DNA of 64,000 nucleotides from Prorocentrum cordatum (lineage: Eukaryota > Sar > Dinophyceae > Prorocentrales > Prorocentraceae), in NCBI GenBank assembly GCA_963575745.1, contig CAUYUJ010018712.1:124001-188000 (forward strand). The letters run 5' to 3'. The position numbers and the translations under genes are program-made. Positions 9,701 to 18,378 of the stretch are shown piece after piece (the stretch's first letter is position 1; every line of letters starts with the position of its first letter). A model generated the notes under the pieces. That model worked only from the letters and a program-made list of their open reading frames with translations, did not search any database and was not told the origin of the DNA.

Positions 9701-11643
9701 TCGAGCTTGGTGCACTGAACCTCGGCGTGCTCGTCGGGTGGCGCCCAGCCTGTCTTGGTCGGCTGGCTCTCCGCCGCCCCCGCACCTGCAGCCCGCTTGC
9801 CGTCCGCCTCGGTCTTGGCTTGGGCCCGCAGCTGCGCGATCCGCTCGTTGACCGAAGCTGGGTCGATCTTGGCGGCGTTGCGGAGTCCGCCCCGCCTGAG
9901 CAGCTGACACTGCACGGTCCAGTGCACGTCCTTCAGGCCCTTGATGAGCTCGTGTGAATGCGAGCACCCCTGAGCGCCTTTCTTGCAGCCTATCCAGGTC
10001 GAGTTGTCCCAGCAGAGCGGCTTGCCCTGCTTATCGCAGGGCGCGTGCCGGACGGAGAGCTTGATCTCCTGCGCGTTCAGCCGCTTGCCCGCGGGGTAGG
10101 CAGCACGTGCGTTGTTGGTCTTCGGCTGGGCCTTGGCCTTGGGCTTCTTCCTGGCGGCAGCCCCTGCTCGCTGATCCTGTGGTTCCGCGGCTGGTTCGTC
10201 TCTCTCTCCCCCGACCTCTCCGGCTTTGCCGGGGGCGCCGCGCACTCCATGCATCGAGTCGTTGAGGACGGTCTGCAGATAGCGCTGCTGTCGGGAACGC
10301 ACGACCTCCTGGTAGTAGCCCGTGGGGGACTCGAGGTCAAAAACGTTAGGGAAGACGAACGCCGGGCGCCCGTCCGCCCTGGGGGCGAAGGCCACCATCT
10401 TGAGATCCTCCTTCCGGGGGTTGTCTGTCTGCAGCACGCGCAGGAGGCCTCGCCTCTTCTCTCGGAGGCGCTCACACCAGGTCGACCACAGTTCCTCCCA
10501 CAGCTCGTAGACGAACTTGGGCGGGAAAGCATGGTCGTCCTTCTCGCACTCCCGCGCGAGGGTCTCCAGGCAGTCCAGGCGCTCTTTGATGTGCTCTCGT
10601 CCGAAGACGAGCCCGAAGAACTTGGTCATGTTCTGGGCCTGCCGCTTCCACTGGTCAAAGACCACAGGGGCCCTGGGCCTGGGCTCCAGCTTGGTGTCGT
10701 GCGGTGCGCTGTACTTGTCGAACGCGACCGTCTTGCACGTTGGGAAGTCCGCCACGGAGGCCGACCACGGAGCTAAGTTGTCCAGGCTGCTGCCGCCGAA
10801 GTTGAGCGAGGCGCATGCCATCGCGATTCGGTTGGACACGGTCGTGGGTGTCTCGACGGCAAGCATCAAGGCCTTGTTCTGTTCGCATGTCCGGCGCAGG
10901 GCGTAGAACAGCTCGCGCCCAAGGACCTCGTCGCAGACCTCCACGGTCAGCTGGCCACACCCGCGCGCCAAGTAGACATCCAGCTCCTCCGCTCTCCCCA
11001 GCGCAGCCACTGTCCCCCGCTGGGCCGCCTTGTCACCCTGGCGAGCACTGGCGACCCCTTCCAAGGCGTGTAGCATCCGCGCGGTGTTCGCGTCCATGGG
11101 TACTCCTTGGTGTGTGAGGCCGAACGGGTCGCTGCTCCCGCCCTCCTCCGGGGCTCCCGCTGCATAGCGTGCTGGGGCTGCAGTCAGACTGGGGGGTAGA
11201 CCCAAGTCGCTGATGTGCTGATCGTAGCGGAACAGGGCCCCGATGTTCGGGGCCTGTGGGCGGACGACCGGGCCCAACCCGGCTGTGGTAGCTGGGGGGC
11301 CGGCGTCCCGCGACCCCAAGGCGAAGGCCGATGTGGCTGCCGCTGGCGAGCGGGGTGGCCGCGCTTCGAACAGGGGCGCGCTGTCGGCCTGGGTGGCCGG
11401 CGGCCCCTGCGAGCGCGGGCGCTCGGGCGGGAGCTTGAGGAGCCCTTGAAGGCTGCTCGGCGTCGCTTCTGCATGGGGTCTGAGGTCGCGAGGGCACCTG
11501 CTGAAGCGCCTCCCAGCTGCTGATGTGCCCATCGAGCCGAGCGAGTTCCTCCGGCTCGATCGTTTGCTGCTTGAGGTGCTGGGCGTAGCGGACAAGGCTA
11601 GCGAGCACTTGTTGGGCCTCCTCGTCGAAGCCGGCGGCCACAC
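3631..11643 (-). CDS. DIRS-like polyprotein: Gag-like region, CCCH-like finger, methyltransferase-like module, reverse transcriptase
   Basis: This 2670-codon frame is the longest in the window. True coding probably runs from about 11470, where it continues the upstream 1041-codon frame after a shift, to about 3790. Around residue 534 (near 10040) is a Cys/His cluster, CDKQGKPLC then GCKKGAQGCSHSHE, like a CCCH finger. Around residue 1061 (8460) REIFAGTGRWTQAM resembles C5-methyltransferase motif I, followed near 8250-8220 by QFAPPCVSHCPW with a PPC like motif IV and by FLIESS. A long charged, low-complexity middle with an EEEEEEEE run (about 6600) follows. The RT has Asp in KRDVSRAFKW (4320), GWSGSPGEYM as motif B and LMDDGVLV (about 4067) as the catalytic Asp pair. 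RT residues look intact. Confidence 0.82.
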   Translation of the reverse strand: MWPPASTRRPNKCSLALSATPSTSSSKRSSRRNSLGSMGTSAAGRRFSRCPRDLRPHAEATPSSLQGLLKLPPERPRSQGPPATQADSAPLFEARPPRSPAAATSAFALGSRDAGPPATTAGLGPVVRPQAPNIGALFRYDQHISDLGLPPSLTAAPARYAAGAPEEGGSSDPFGLTHQGVPMDANTARMLHALEGVASARQGDKAAQRGTVAALGRAEELDVYLARGCGQLTVEVCDEVLGRELFYALRRTCEQNKALMLAVETPTTVSNRIAMACASLNFGGSSLDNLAPWSASVADFPTCKTVAFDKYSAPHDTKLEPRPRAPVVFDQWKRQAQNMTKFFGLVFGREHIKERLDCLETLARECEKDDHAFPPKFVYELWEELWSTWCERLREKRRGLLRVLQTDNPRKEDLKMVAFAPRADGRPAFVFPNVFDLESPTGYYQEVVRSRQQRYLQTVLNDSMHGVRGAPGKAGEVGGERDEPAAEPQDQRAGAAARKKPKAKAQPKTNNARAAYPAGKRLNAQEIKLSVRHAPCDKQGKPLCWDNSTWIGCKKGAQGCSHSHELIKGLKDVHWTVQCQLLRRGGLRNAAKIDPASVNERIAQLRAQAKTEADGKRAAGAGAAESQPTKTGWAPPDEHAEVQCTKLESELREAAQGPDATWLEDPRADSPALVGTSACTDEGALAQRKLLEAVQESGVLDSVSHASDYMRSHVLARLACARGREEELSVEQVLLEATRHGGPTLAAEASELLDRIGAKAGNLGADPDVIITPARWNAEKSVGQGSVTVQGQTWHYLDYQDQLPLDECVAKRLHVPAGVSEERQCLPLHLAAAKLWVQLEAPPDAQQVKDLALEIRRDLLEKATDAAAGLADAPPWISSREAEVRMHIHDAVHRDHDKDFRCVALFPCEALEEVVLRVWWADHWGHLDIDTVLPAGEPKQECHVIIHRGHMRVLHPPSGAEGRRVAEELICTWATSGKDLKELPTMGWETYLAPEEDGSPVVSSKPPPCQHCRALAAQQQQRGRAAGGAPAVVELSTEVACPDFKDLEPLRSRPAFAWGLRTREIFAGTGRWTQAMKNAGTATSESVEYFGQPLLGKDPRPQFDIRGPLVRERLYQEFSAPPGPDEANVLQFAPPCVSHCPWQLAARGTRTFESTDGTGERQVEVDGNVFGEFACIGAKGGYEAGREFLIESSARDGRYPKLWDRPCMRALVHATGARVIAIDMREWGLAPPDEPQYWYQKRTWWLASLGLYPYALILARRCAGQHKHRTLEGGLPYDLTDTQVEAYNLDTRMRLSKAEASELINLSTKLGEVSGCYGLDEDGATVKLPPDDKLLRVNQLIAQAAPDNFHWARVDFRTKRHYSALPENQLALYFGRTPEGELRFTISTQAPPNLEGGGRVPSGTPQLSAAVKGELGSAGFGLGLRGMRRTQHAGQYAPRLCAAWAAVLKAAAAGTAPEELEQQIAAMDAEARALEEKLESKVARAGRHDALEQDPPPSSRPSACAAESAGTEDGATGEHGERCGSLRKDAITSRTEDDRGGCGCGHNSSWLEAPRGCCNISGCLPHPKWRSSTEVKIDEGSQGSRRGGRSKDGYPERDAAEEDGGNSKGERQGEDEVEVETDGEPTMIECGGDEKRGGKRGGKRGGWKRNKARKREAREAAARGGGGPGGGGDDDGDGDESPEEEEEEEENRRQKKAREAEDEASRASPVRVFAPQQGDQWVLLKGGPFEAGEVKARLRVSDALSGGFFDEDQLYLFEYTEDEDTAGAHGPPLDDEESVRPGEKLLLWATLKPPKEWTSWSPRWDRDQQPAPGTTAQAGQRRVTARIADRASAAAAAAGSGGAAASSAASSSRMPAPSFSEVAAAAGGARASSVPPSSGGTSRSSGALRRVEEQLAEAQGHHASAAGEGSDQERSAARAVGQLEVRRNEVQARRAARLEREARRKEREDQRAASAPPGPQSPQEPPEAPPPPEAGEDPGALSNEAGRRAAEAHPGVACRGGVHMCNAARRFVRNFNEVRKGGKNYDLQHADILYLNGIGQISDVLMQEYPGADPTDPTLAPEPRQLGEILARYVEEHETLKVNMKSLGIPRDEHAGGGVLDPIYVETEKTYIEEYEGQGIPSARSRSRRRSAGAKTYERARSSGEAHGGSESSASETMAPNTRGRLRARSPPDESRGRSTAPDPRDQGSRCGGPEMPPADVRQGLHHESGAEARQGERQAAPPAASRPGAPQAKEYVAWCLEHAEFAPELVKEVTSLGNHLLLAAGSVEAAAARLREERERVLGNPLGGVLDPEFGAALEEDHRQYLQEMASKGVPVRRQQPRRRTVAKPHASARDHALEMYAKAWKDTSYGAVLWATPEAEDALSASELIESPSGRVPKMLPDRAVSSEGRPMHDMRVANGDAPKELHPPALQPKHGALVRLSLWWSARHPGVPQVIAKRDVSRAFKWHWVRDEDVAEFGTSLPGEAVGLTTRVIMIHCVMVFGWSGSPGEYMAFAWSAKWDHERRRPPNPEVNDTVRWSSKWLMDDGVLVEPLVGLRPWLSAADCDASMRRVRGDDAINVDKMAEEGTFQAEQLVWGLYLDVDKQRSRLPEPKCVKAAHLLAIDELRYGCRRAPIKVRPVLGGHAAGYQARAAGHRPPPRRRTRGGIGGTPRERRGDRPSLGRVGPDP

Positions 11644-14158
11644 TCTGCACCGCCGCCGCGTCGCTCGACCCGCGAGCCTTCTCTTCCAGGTAGCATGCCA
11701 TCATGTCCCCGCCGTCGTCCCCCTGCTGGCTCTCCCCCGACACTGGTGCCTCGGAGCTAGCCGCTCGCCCGCCCTCGGCTGACGGGGAGCGCGAGCCGCG
11801 GCGCGTGGCCCCAGCTGGCGGTCTGGGCGAGCTGCTGCGATCAAGCCGTTGCCAGTGGCTGCGCAACTTGGCGTCCGCTTCCGTAGCTCTCGCCTCGAAG
11901 CTCGGACTGGGCGCCGCGCCTCCCTCGGGGTGCGACCTGACCAAGCTGGCCACCTTCTCGCGGAGCAGCCTCCAGCGGGCTTCGCTGAGTGGCCCGGCTC
12001 GACCGCCCGCGGGGAGCCCGTGCCACGCCGCCAACTTGTGCCAGACCTTCTCGGGTATGTTGGTCGCTGAGACGCTGATACCGAGCTCCTCACAACCCAG
12101 GGGCGCGTGGTGCAGCATCTCCTCGATGAACCCTGCGGGCAAACGCCCTGAAGGCCCTGGGGCAGGCGCACGGATGACGCCGTCGGGCTCCACGAGGAAG
12201 CGGATGGTCGCGCCAGTCGGGTCCTCCACCTCGAGAGCCATTGCACCGTCGAGGTAGTCAGCAACTGCGCTGGCCGCGGCGGCGTCGACAGCCCTTCCCC
12301 TGAAGATCATCCACTGCGCTCCCTCTGGCCACTGTACCCTCGCCCGAACGATGAAGTGCCGCCCGAGCGGCATGGGCGGCGGCGTGGGCGGCTTGGGGAA
12401 CTCGGGGACCGGCGGCGCCTCGAAGCGCGCACTCGGTGGCCCAGCCGGCGTGGGGACAGGGTCACCTGGGCTGGCGGGTGCCTCTGGGGCGGAGACCGCT
12501 GGAGCAGAGCGCTCTGGAGTGCGGCTCCGGGTTGGTGCAGCGGCTGCACGCTCCGGCGTGCGGCTCCGTGGGGCAGGGCTCCTCCGAGTTCGACGCCGCA
12601 GGCCTGCAAGGAACCCGACGCCCGTGGGGGTGTCATGGAGGGCCTTGGCGGCGTCGCCTCCAAGGTGCTGCAGGCAGAGCGGGACCCCCGAGGCGTTGCC
12701 CACCGCCTCGCGGAAGCACGTCACCTGGGAGCATTTCTCGCCATAGCGTAGGACCATGTAGATCTGCCTGTGATGCTCGCAGAAGCAGGCTGTCGCATTC
12801 CCCTCGCTGGGGGGGGTGAGGTCCGAGGCTCGGCCGTCCTCCACCAGCAGCACGGTCGGATCGCCGCGTGCGGCGTCACGACAGCCTTCAGGCGCCAGCG
12901 GGCGCATCTTGCCCTTGATCATGAGCCCCACCTTCACCGCCTCGCAGGGGTTATCCTCGGCATCCACCTCGGACTCGGACTCCTGGTCAAGCAAACTTGC
13001 CACGGATCCCTGCACACCAGGCTCCGCATCGCCAGTCTTGCGACGGCGGCGTCGCCGGCGGCAGAGGCACCCCCCGCAGCATGAGAGCCATGAGAGGACA
13101 TGCAGCAGCAGCTTGTAGGCGAGGCCCAACAACCTCCAGAGCCAAACGAAGATCCGGCACGGCGTGAACTTTGAGTAATCGCCGAGGTCCACGATAGCCT
13201 CGTTGTCGAGGGCGGCGTACTCCTTGCAGTGTAGCTCGTTCTCGCGCCCCTTGCATCCAGTGCAGCTGGTCGAACGACACAGGTGAAGCCAGCGCGGGTC
13301 GCGCTGCTCCAGCTCGCGCCTGAAGCCCTTGTCGCTCGCGCCCTTCACGGAGTCATATTCAACCCACAATCCCTGGCGATTAATACGCTCCGGGGACTTC
13401 ATGTTGAGCTTGAGGCGCGCGACCCGGTAATCGACCCTGATCAGGAGGTCATTCTGGCCGCGCTTGGAGCCCCTGCCCTCCTTGACGCTCTTGCGGTACC
13501 AGTCGGTGGTCGGGTCCGCACCTGCAGCTGGGCCGTGCCGCACCACATCAGTGAGAGGTGGCGCTGCCGGCGGGACCAGCTTGTCAAGCTTAGCTTCGCC
13601 AGGCGTCTTGCGCCTCGGGCAGGGGCAGCACGCCAGTACCAAGCCGCATGTCCAGGCCGCCCAGCTGCAGGGCGCGAAAAGCGTCCTCAGGCTGTGGGCA
13701 AGGAGCGCGACCACGCCGGTGCCGGAGAAGATCGCCACGAGCCCGGCGACCAATGGCCACGCCGAGCCGAACAGGTAGAGGCCCACCTGGTCGGCCATGT
13801 ACAGCACCCAGCCGCCGTCGGAGCTCAGCCAGCCTCCTGTCTCGCGAGTCGAGAAGGCAGACCTGAAGCTTCCCACAGCCCTGAAAGTGCCCCCGCCCAT
13901 CCCCTCGGCAAACCAGTACGTGCGGTTGCCGATGTCTGTCCAACTGATGCCGAAAAGACCCCAACCCCGGACCCAGGACAAGGGGTCCCTCTCGGGGGGT
14001 TCGGGGGGGGTGTGGGTCGGGCCCTGGGGGGGTGGGTCAGCCGGCGGCGCGGAGCGCCCGCGCGGCGGCCCCCCTCCCTCGCTCCTCGCCGGAGCGGCAC
14101 GTGCGCCGGTGAAGTGCACTTCGTCCGGCAGCGTGTCCACGTGCGTGTCGGAGTCCAT
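11033..14158 (-). CDS. Membrane-anchored N-terminal region of element A polyprotein
   Basis: The frame starts MDSDTHVDTLPDEV and is meaningful to about 11470, where SSWEALQQVP crosses into the frame of the 2670-codon ORF; the last 145 codons are out-of-frame tail. It has a Pro-rich start, then hydrophobic stretches around residues 125-190, including LVAGLVAIFSGTGVVALLAH. Another spans about 330-365 (IFVWLWRLLGLAYKLLLHV) and ends in a Cys cluster followed by RRRRRRRK. A CFCEHH...C...C pattern follows near residue 455, then an Arg/Ser/Pro linker with repeated RSRTPER. Two membrane stretches in a Gag position are unusual. Fragment B on the plus strand conserves the same stretches, so they are real family features. 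Function is unknown; membrane targeting of particles is one guess. Confidence 0.68.
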   Translation of the reverse strand: MDSDTHVDTLPDEVHFTGARAAPARSEGGGPPRGRSAPPADPPPQGPTHTPPEPPERDPLSWVRGWGLFGISWTDIGNRTYWFAEGMGGGTFRAVGSFRSAFSTRETGGWLSSDGGWVLYMADQVGLYLFGSAWPLVAGLVAIFSGTGVVALLAHSLRTLFAPCSWAAWTCGLVLACCPCPRRKTPGEAKLDKLVPPAAPPLTDVVRHGPAAGADPTTDWYRKSVKEGRGSKRGQNDLLIRVDYRVARLKLNMKSPERINRQGLWVEYDSVKGASDKGFRRELEQRDPRWLHLCRSTSCTGCKGRENELHCKEYAALDNEAIVDLGDYSKFTPCRIFVWLWRLLGLAYKLLLHVLSWLSCCGGCLCRRRRRRRKTGDAEPGVQGSVASLLDQESESEVDAEDNPCEAVKVGLMIKGKMRPLAPEGCRDAARGDPTVLLVEDGRASDLTPPSEGNATACFCEHHRQIYMVLRYGEKCSQVTCFREAVGNASGVPLCLQHLGGDAAKALHDTPTGVGFLAGLRRRTRRSPAPRSRTPERAAAAPTRSRTPERSAPAVSAPEAPASPGDPVPTPAGPPSARFEAPPVPEFPKPPTPPPMPLGRHFIVRARVQWPEGAQWMIFRGRAVDAAAASAVADYLDGAMALEVEDPTGATIRFLVEPDGVIRAPAPGPSGRLPAGFIEEMLHHAPLGCEELGISVSATNIPEKVWHKLAAWHGLPAGGRAGPLSEARWRLLREKVASLVRSHPEGGAAPSPSFEARATEADAKLRSHWQRLDRSSSPRPPAGATRRGSRSPSAEGGRAASSEAPVSGESQQGDDGGDMMACYLEEKARGSSDAAAVQSVAAGFDEEAQQVLASLVRYAQHLKQQTIEPEELARLDGHISSWEALQQVPSRPQTPCRSDAEQPSRAPQAPARAPALAGAAGHPGRQRAPVRSAATPLASGSHIGLRLGVAGRRPPSYHSRVGPGRPPTGPEHRGPVPLRSAHQRLGSTPQSDCSPSTLCSGSPGGGREQRPVRPHTPRSTHGREHRADATRLGRGRQCSPG

Positions 14159-14170
14159 AGGCCCGTCGAG

Positions 14171-14380
14171 CTAGAACCCCTTCATGTCCACGCTCGCCTC
14201 GTCGTCGTAGTAGGTCTCGAAGTCGGGGCCTGCCAGCTCCGGCACGAGCTCGGCGCTGGCTGTCCCCATCGTCTCCACGAGGACCGCGAGCAGAGCTGCA
14301 ACCCAGCCGCGGCGCCCGCCGGCGAGCGACGGCGCCGGGGCCCCGGGGCAGCCCCGCCAGGCGGGCCCCGGCGCACGCAT
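14171..14380 (-). CDS. Small ORF with signal-anchor-like segment, 5' of element A
   Basis: A 69-codon frame ends in a stop 10 bases before the long ORF starts. It contains a hydrophobic core, GWVAALLAVLVETMGTASAE, followed by an acidic tail, ETYYDDEASVDMKGF. This looks like a cleavable signal or anchor sequence with a small-residue site at TASA. It could be a leader peptide, or a part of the polyprotein separated by a short stop-containing gap. I do not recognise a family, and the surrounding DNA is so GC-rich that chance open frames are common. Confidence 0.35.
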   Translation of the reverse strand: MRAPGPAWRGCPGAPAPSLAGGRRGWVAALLAVLVETMGTASAELVPELAGPDFETYYDDEASVDMKGF

Positions 14381-14861
14381 GCGCTTCGCCGCCCTCGCCT
14401 GGCCATGAGCGGGCGCCGGCGCTGACGCGCGCCTGGCCGCCCGCTCGGCGGTGGCGGGCGGCGCCCACCCCCTCGCCCCCGGGTGCTCCGCGGCTGGCGT
14501 TAGCCGGCGCCGCTCGGCGCCCGGGCCCTCCGCCGCTGCGCAGCTGCGCGCCCTCGGGCAGCGGCGCCGCCGCCCCTCGGCCGCGCGGCGTCAGGCGCAG
14601 CCTCATGGCCGCGGGCGCCCCCTTCGTGCCCGAACCTGGACCGAAGGTCTTCCGGCCCCGGTCTCGGGGCCCGGCCTTAGGCCACCTGAGGCCGACCCCC
14701 AGCTTGGCCTCAAAAGGCTTGAGCCGCCGAACGGCGGTGGGAAAGGAGGGGGGGAGAGGGCAAGCAAGAGGCAAGGGCAGGAGCGAGGGGACCAAGGGAG
14801 AAAGCCCGCGCCAGTCCTGGAAACGGGGAGATCCATCAGTTTTACCAAACATCCTAATCAT
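14381..14861 (-). other. GC-rich 5' leader region of element A
   Basis: No convincing gene. Frames are open mainly because the DNA is GC-rich. A stretch near 14493-14510 containing GGCTAACG on the minus strand has a close counterpart near 37975 in fragment B, so it is probably the untranslated leader of the A family. The boundary with the neighbouring minus-strand pseudogene falls at about 14855. Confidence 0.4.
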
Positions 14862-17748
14862 GGAGTGCCTTTGCGTCTGCTTTCTCAGCTGCGACGCGGT
14901 GGGCCACTGCTAACTTTCTAATTCCACTCGCAAGAACAATTGTCTCATCCGTCGCGTATTGGTGCAAGACTGCGTCCTCCATGAGCCTGTCTAGCTCAGG
15001 TTCCACAGTTTGCCCCCCGCCCGCTGCCACCTCTGTTCGCGAAAGACGCCATGAACTTCTGGCGCTCCACGCCCCTCCGCGCCGCAAAGGCCCGAAAGCG
15101 TTGCCCCTGCGGCCGGTCCGCCTCCGCTCAGCGGCAACGCGGCCTTCCTTGATGCAGGTCTCGAGGAGCTCGTCGCCGCCAGTGTCCTGCGGCGCGCGGT
15201 AGAGCCCCCCGACCTCCCTGAGGTCAGTCGACCACGAATGCCTCACGAATGCCAGCCAAGCTCCGCCACCTGAGCCCCGCGGAGGCCCCGCCGGAAGGTC
15301 GCCGCCCCGGTCGTCACTGGATGGTCGGGGGCCAGAGGGGTCGCTGAGAGGCACTTCGCGATGTTGACGCACTGCCGTCCCCATCCATCTGCTGCTCAGG
15401 CCCATTGTGCATGGCTGGGGGGCGCTGAACGTGCTTCGTAACGATTTTCCTGAGGTGGCTGTTGTCGACCTCGAGCCTGTCCGTGTTGAGGTGGATAACC
15501 AACGCGTGGGCGAGCAGCTTCAGCCGCGCCACATCTGCGCTGAGGTCGTTGACTGCAAGGAACCGCCGAGCCCGCGCGTCCAACTGGCATGCGGGCGTGG
15601 CCTGAATGGCGCCCGCGAGCCCCAGTTGGGCGAGCACCATGAAGAGACTGAAGGGAGGCTGCGCGCGGCAGCGCGGTGAATTTCTCGATGAGAGCTCCAG
15701 CGGCGCACAGCCATGTGAATGCGTCAACCTTCAGCTTGTTCGCAAGCTCTGTCTCGCGGAGCAAAAGCCAAATTGTTGAACAGAAGAGCAGCGTTCTCAA
15801 GCGGCGGAAAGCTCTAGTCTCGATGTCGCCACGGCTGTGCACGATGATCGGGTAGTCCCGCAGGATGCCTGAGTTGCCACTCTTGGCCCGACGCGCAGCC
15901 GCCGCTCGTTCTCTCTGCTCCCATTTTGTTGGCCCGATGAATAATTCTTCCGCCTGCATCGTCTGCGCGACGCTGGGTATCATCTTGAGCGCGGCGACCT
16001 GTGAGCAGGGGGCGCACCCGCGGGTGCCAGAAAGCTACTTCTATGCGATCCTCCTCTTCTTCGCAACCTCTTGCGCCCACACTGTAATCGGCGCCTTGCC
16101 CCTGGGGTCGCAATTGAGATCGTTCTGGGCGGTGTAAGCAAAGCAAACGAACGCACGCGTGCTCCAAACACCCCGCACTTATGCGCGCAATTAAACAATT
16201 GTTTTGCGGTGTGTTCGGAGCGCGTTGTTTTTCGTTTGGGCTTGTTTAAGCCGTGACAACCCTCGGCTGCAGCTGCCTCCCCAGCCCCATGCCTCGTCCA
16301 TCAGCGCGGGTAGGTCGGCCCCAGCAGCGGGCGCGTCGGCCGGGGCTGCGCGGACATGCCCGCAAAGGCGACAGAATGGGCAGTGGGCGTCCTTGAGGAG
16401 ATCTGTAGTCAAGGGCAGAGGGATGGCGAGGTCGCAACAAGCCACGTCGCCGCCCATCCGTTTCTTCCTCTGGCACAGCGAGAAGTTGCGATGCAAAAGT
16501 GCTCTGGCGATTCCATGGGAGACTAACTCGTAAAGCTGGTCCTGGTCGAATGGCTCCGCTGGGGGCACGTGGATCTCGAGGCGCGGGGGGCCCCAATTCC
16601 CTGTCGCCAAGGTCTCCAGCAGAGCGCGCGCCACCGCGTGCGTGTCTGCCTTCCTGTTGATGAACCAGCGAAAGATAAGCATCCTGCGCTTCTCAACCTC
16701 CATGCTGGGCCGCTCATGGATGATCGCGCGCCTGGGCCGCAGCGTGCCCACGAGACACTGACGGAATGCACCCATATGGGCTTGGATGTTCAGTGAGAGC
16801 ACGAAGTCGATCATTCCACTGACGGCGCCGTTGAACCGCCATGTGGTAAGGGTTCGGGCTGACTGCAGCATGCGTTGCTCGCACGGGAATAACAGGGGAG
16901 CCTGTTGCGGAAATATGTTCACCATGTGCCGAGAAATCCTCCGTTCTACAACAAGGTTGCCGGGGTGTCTGTCAACGGAGGCCACGCGCGTGCACGTCTC
17001 GAAGTGGCACTCCTGGCAGCGTCGCTTCCGATGTTTCCCGCAGCGCCGCAGATGCACCCTGGCGTATTTCCACGCAGCGGCTGAACGTGCGAAGCGACCA
17101 CCCCCGTGATAATAATGTAGCGAGCGTGGCCAGCACTGTCGTCAGTGCCCGGTAGCATTGCATATTCTTGTTGCGTCTGGAACAACTTGGCGGGGGCGCT
17201 CGCCCTGTTCGTGGGAAGGAGGGAGAAGCGCAATTATGCAACACACCGTGATCAATGTCGAGCTCCTTGCGGCGGCCCCTGCTGCGGATCCGAACGCCGT
17301 AGGACATTGCACTCGCCAGCGCCCTGCGGCGACCCCTATCGATCTTTGATGTTGACGCAGCCAGAAGTCGTCCAATCCTGGCCACGGTGTTGCGGCTCAC
17401 GCGTGCGAAAGCAGCTTGGGCCGTCCGCGTCGCAAAGGACAAGTCGATTGCAGAGGTACCATCATACACATTGATGGTGTCGTCGTCTTGATCAAGCGTG
17501 GCTGACTGGCTGCGAGATCGGCATTGCGCGAGTGCGCGGCCCGCGTGGCAGGCCAACGGCGGCTGGAGCAGTAGCGTCGCAGCGCCATCATCAGCCATGA
17601 CCTCTAGTGGAGCCTTCAGTGCTGCAATGAGCTCACGGAGGTCCTGTTTCTCGAGCCGTCGTCGTTTAGCTGCTTCCTGAGCGGCCTGTCTCGCCGCTGC
17701 AAGGTCGCCTCCTCTCCGAACAGGCCTCTGGGCAATTTGGCCAGCCAT
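14854..17748 (-). pseudogene. Decayed member of a multi-copy dinoflagellate protein family of unknown function
   Basis: At least four minus-strand frames line up as one protein of about 900 residues. The N-terminal frame (17748-17380) has an HTH-like SRNTVARIGRLLAAS. A middle frame (17057-16250) has Cys/His pairs near CPFCRLCGH. The next frame, from 15983, starts IPSVAQTMQAEELFIGPTKW and continues to TLLFCSTIWLLL. The next, 15727-15410, carries PFSLFMVLAQLGLAGAIQ and LEVDNSHLRKIVTKHVQ, and the last, from 15405, GGGAWLAFVRHSW with a basic/Ala-rich end. I recognise this order from recurrent dinoflagellate proteins; no biochemical function is known to me. The HTH and the copy number would suit a transposase-like origin, but I see no catalytic triad. 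Several frameshifts make it a pseudogene. Confidence 0.6.
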
Positions 17749-18279
17749 TCCAATATTCCGAACGCGCGCGCGAAACTAACAAAGCGTTGCGACGCATTCA
17801 CAAAACAAAAGAGGCCTGAGGTCATGCGAAATCGGAGCGCGCATCTGACGCGGAGTGCAAACAACAAGCTTGCGAATTGCATGTGGATGAAAAACTTGGA
17901 GAGCCAGCGCGGCCGAGGAAACTGGGCGGCGACGCGGGCGACGCTGGGCGGACGTGCGCTCGCATCGCGGCACAGCCCCTGCGCGCTTGATGGCGCCGAC
18001 GATCCGAATGCCCCTCGCTATATGCAGGCGCGCGGTGGAGAGGCGCGCCCGCGCATAACACTTGCGACTCCGATCGCGGGGGGGGGGGGCGATCATCCGA
18101 GGGGGGCGACCGAAAAGAACCGAAATACACTTGCGAAGTGCAACGAACAATGCCGCGAGCGGACCCGAATCTGCACGAGGGGCCCTCGGGGGCGCACTTG
18201 CCAACCAAAAACATCCTCACAAGGGGGGCGGGCTTTCGCCACCAACCGCAGAAATAAACAGAAACTGGCATCATGCCCA

Positions 18280-18314
<35 letters not shown>

Positions 18315-18325
18315 AATACACATGC

Positions 18326-18378
<53 letters not shown>

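Larger units (their letters stand above)
1..14861 (-). mobile_element. DIRS-like tyrosine-recombinase retroelement A (near full length, cut by window edge)
   Basis: A chain of minus-strand open frames gives, 5' to 3', a membrane Gag-like region, a CCCH-like finger, a methyltransferase-like module, reverse transcriptase, RNase H, a second methyltransferase-like module and a tyrosine recombinase. RT plus RNase H plus tyrosine recombinase, with no DDE integrase, defines the DIRS-type order (family knowledge). Frames are joined by apparent single-base shifts near 11470, 3790, 2785, 2256 and 1196 and one TAG near 3698, so this copy is probably dead although most catalytic residues survive. I found no terminal repeats; the 3' end lies left of the window. 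Fragments B (37.9-39.5 kb) and C (44.0-44.7 kb) are relatives, so the family is multi-copy. Confidence 0.8.
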
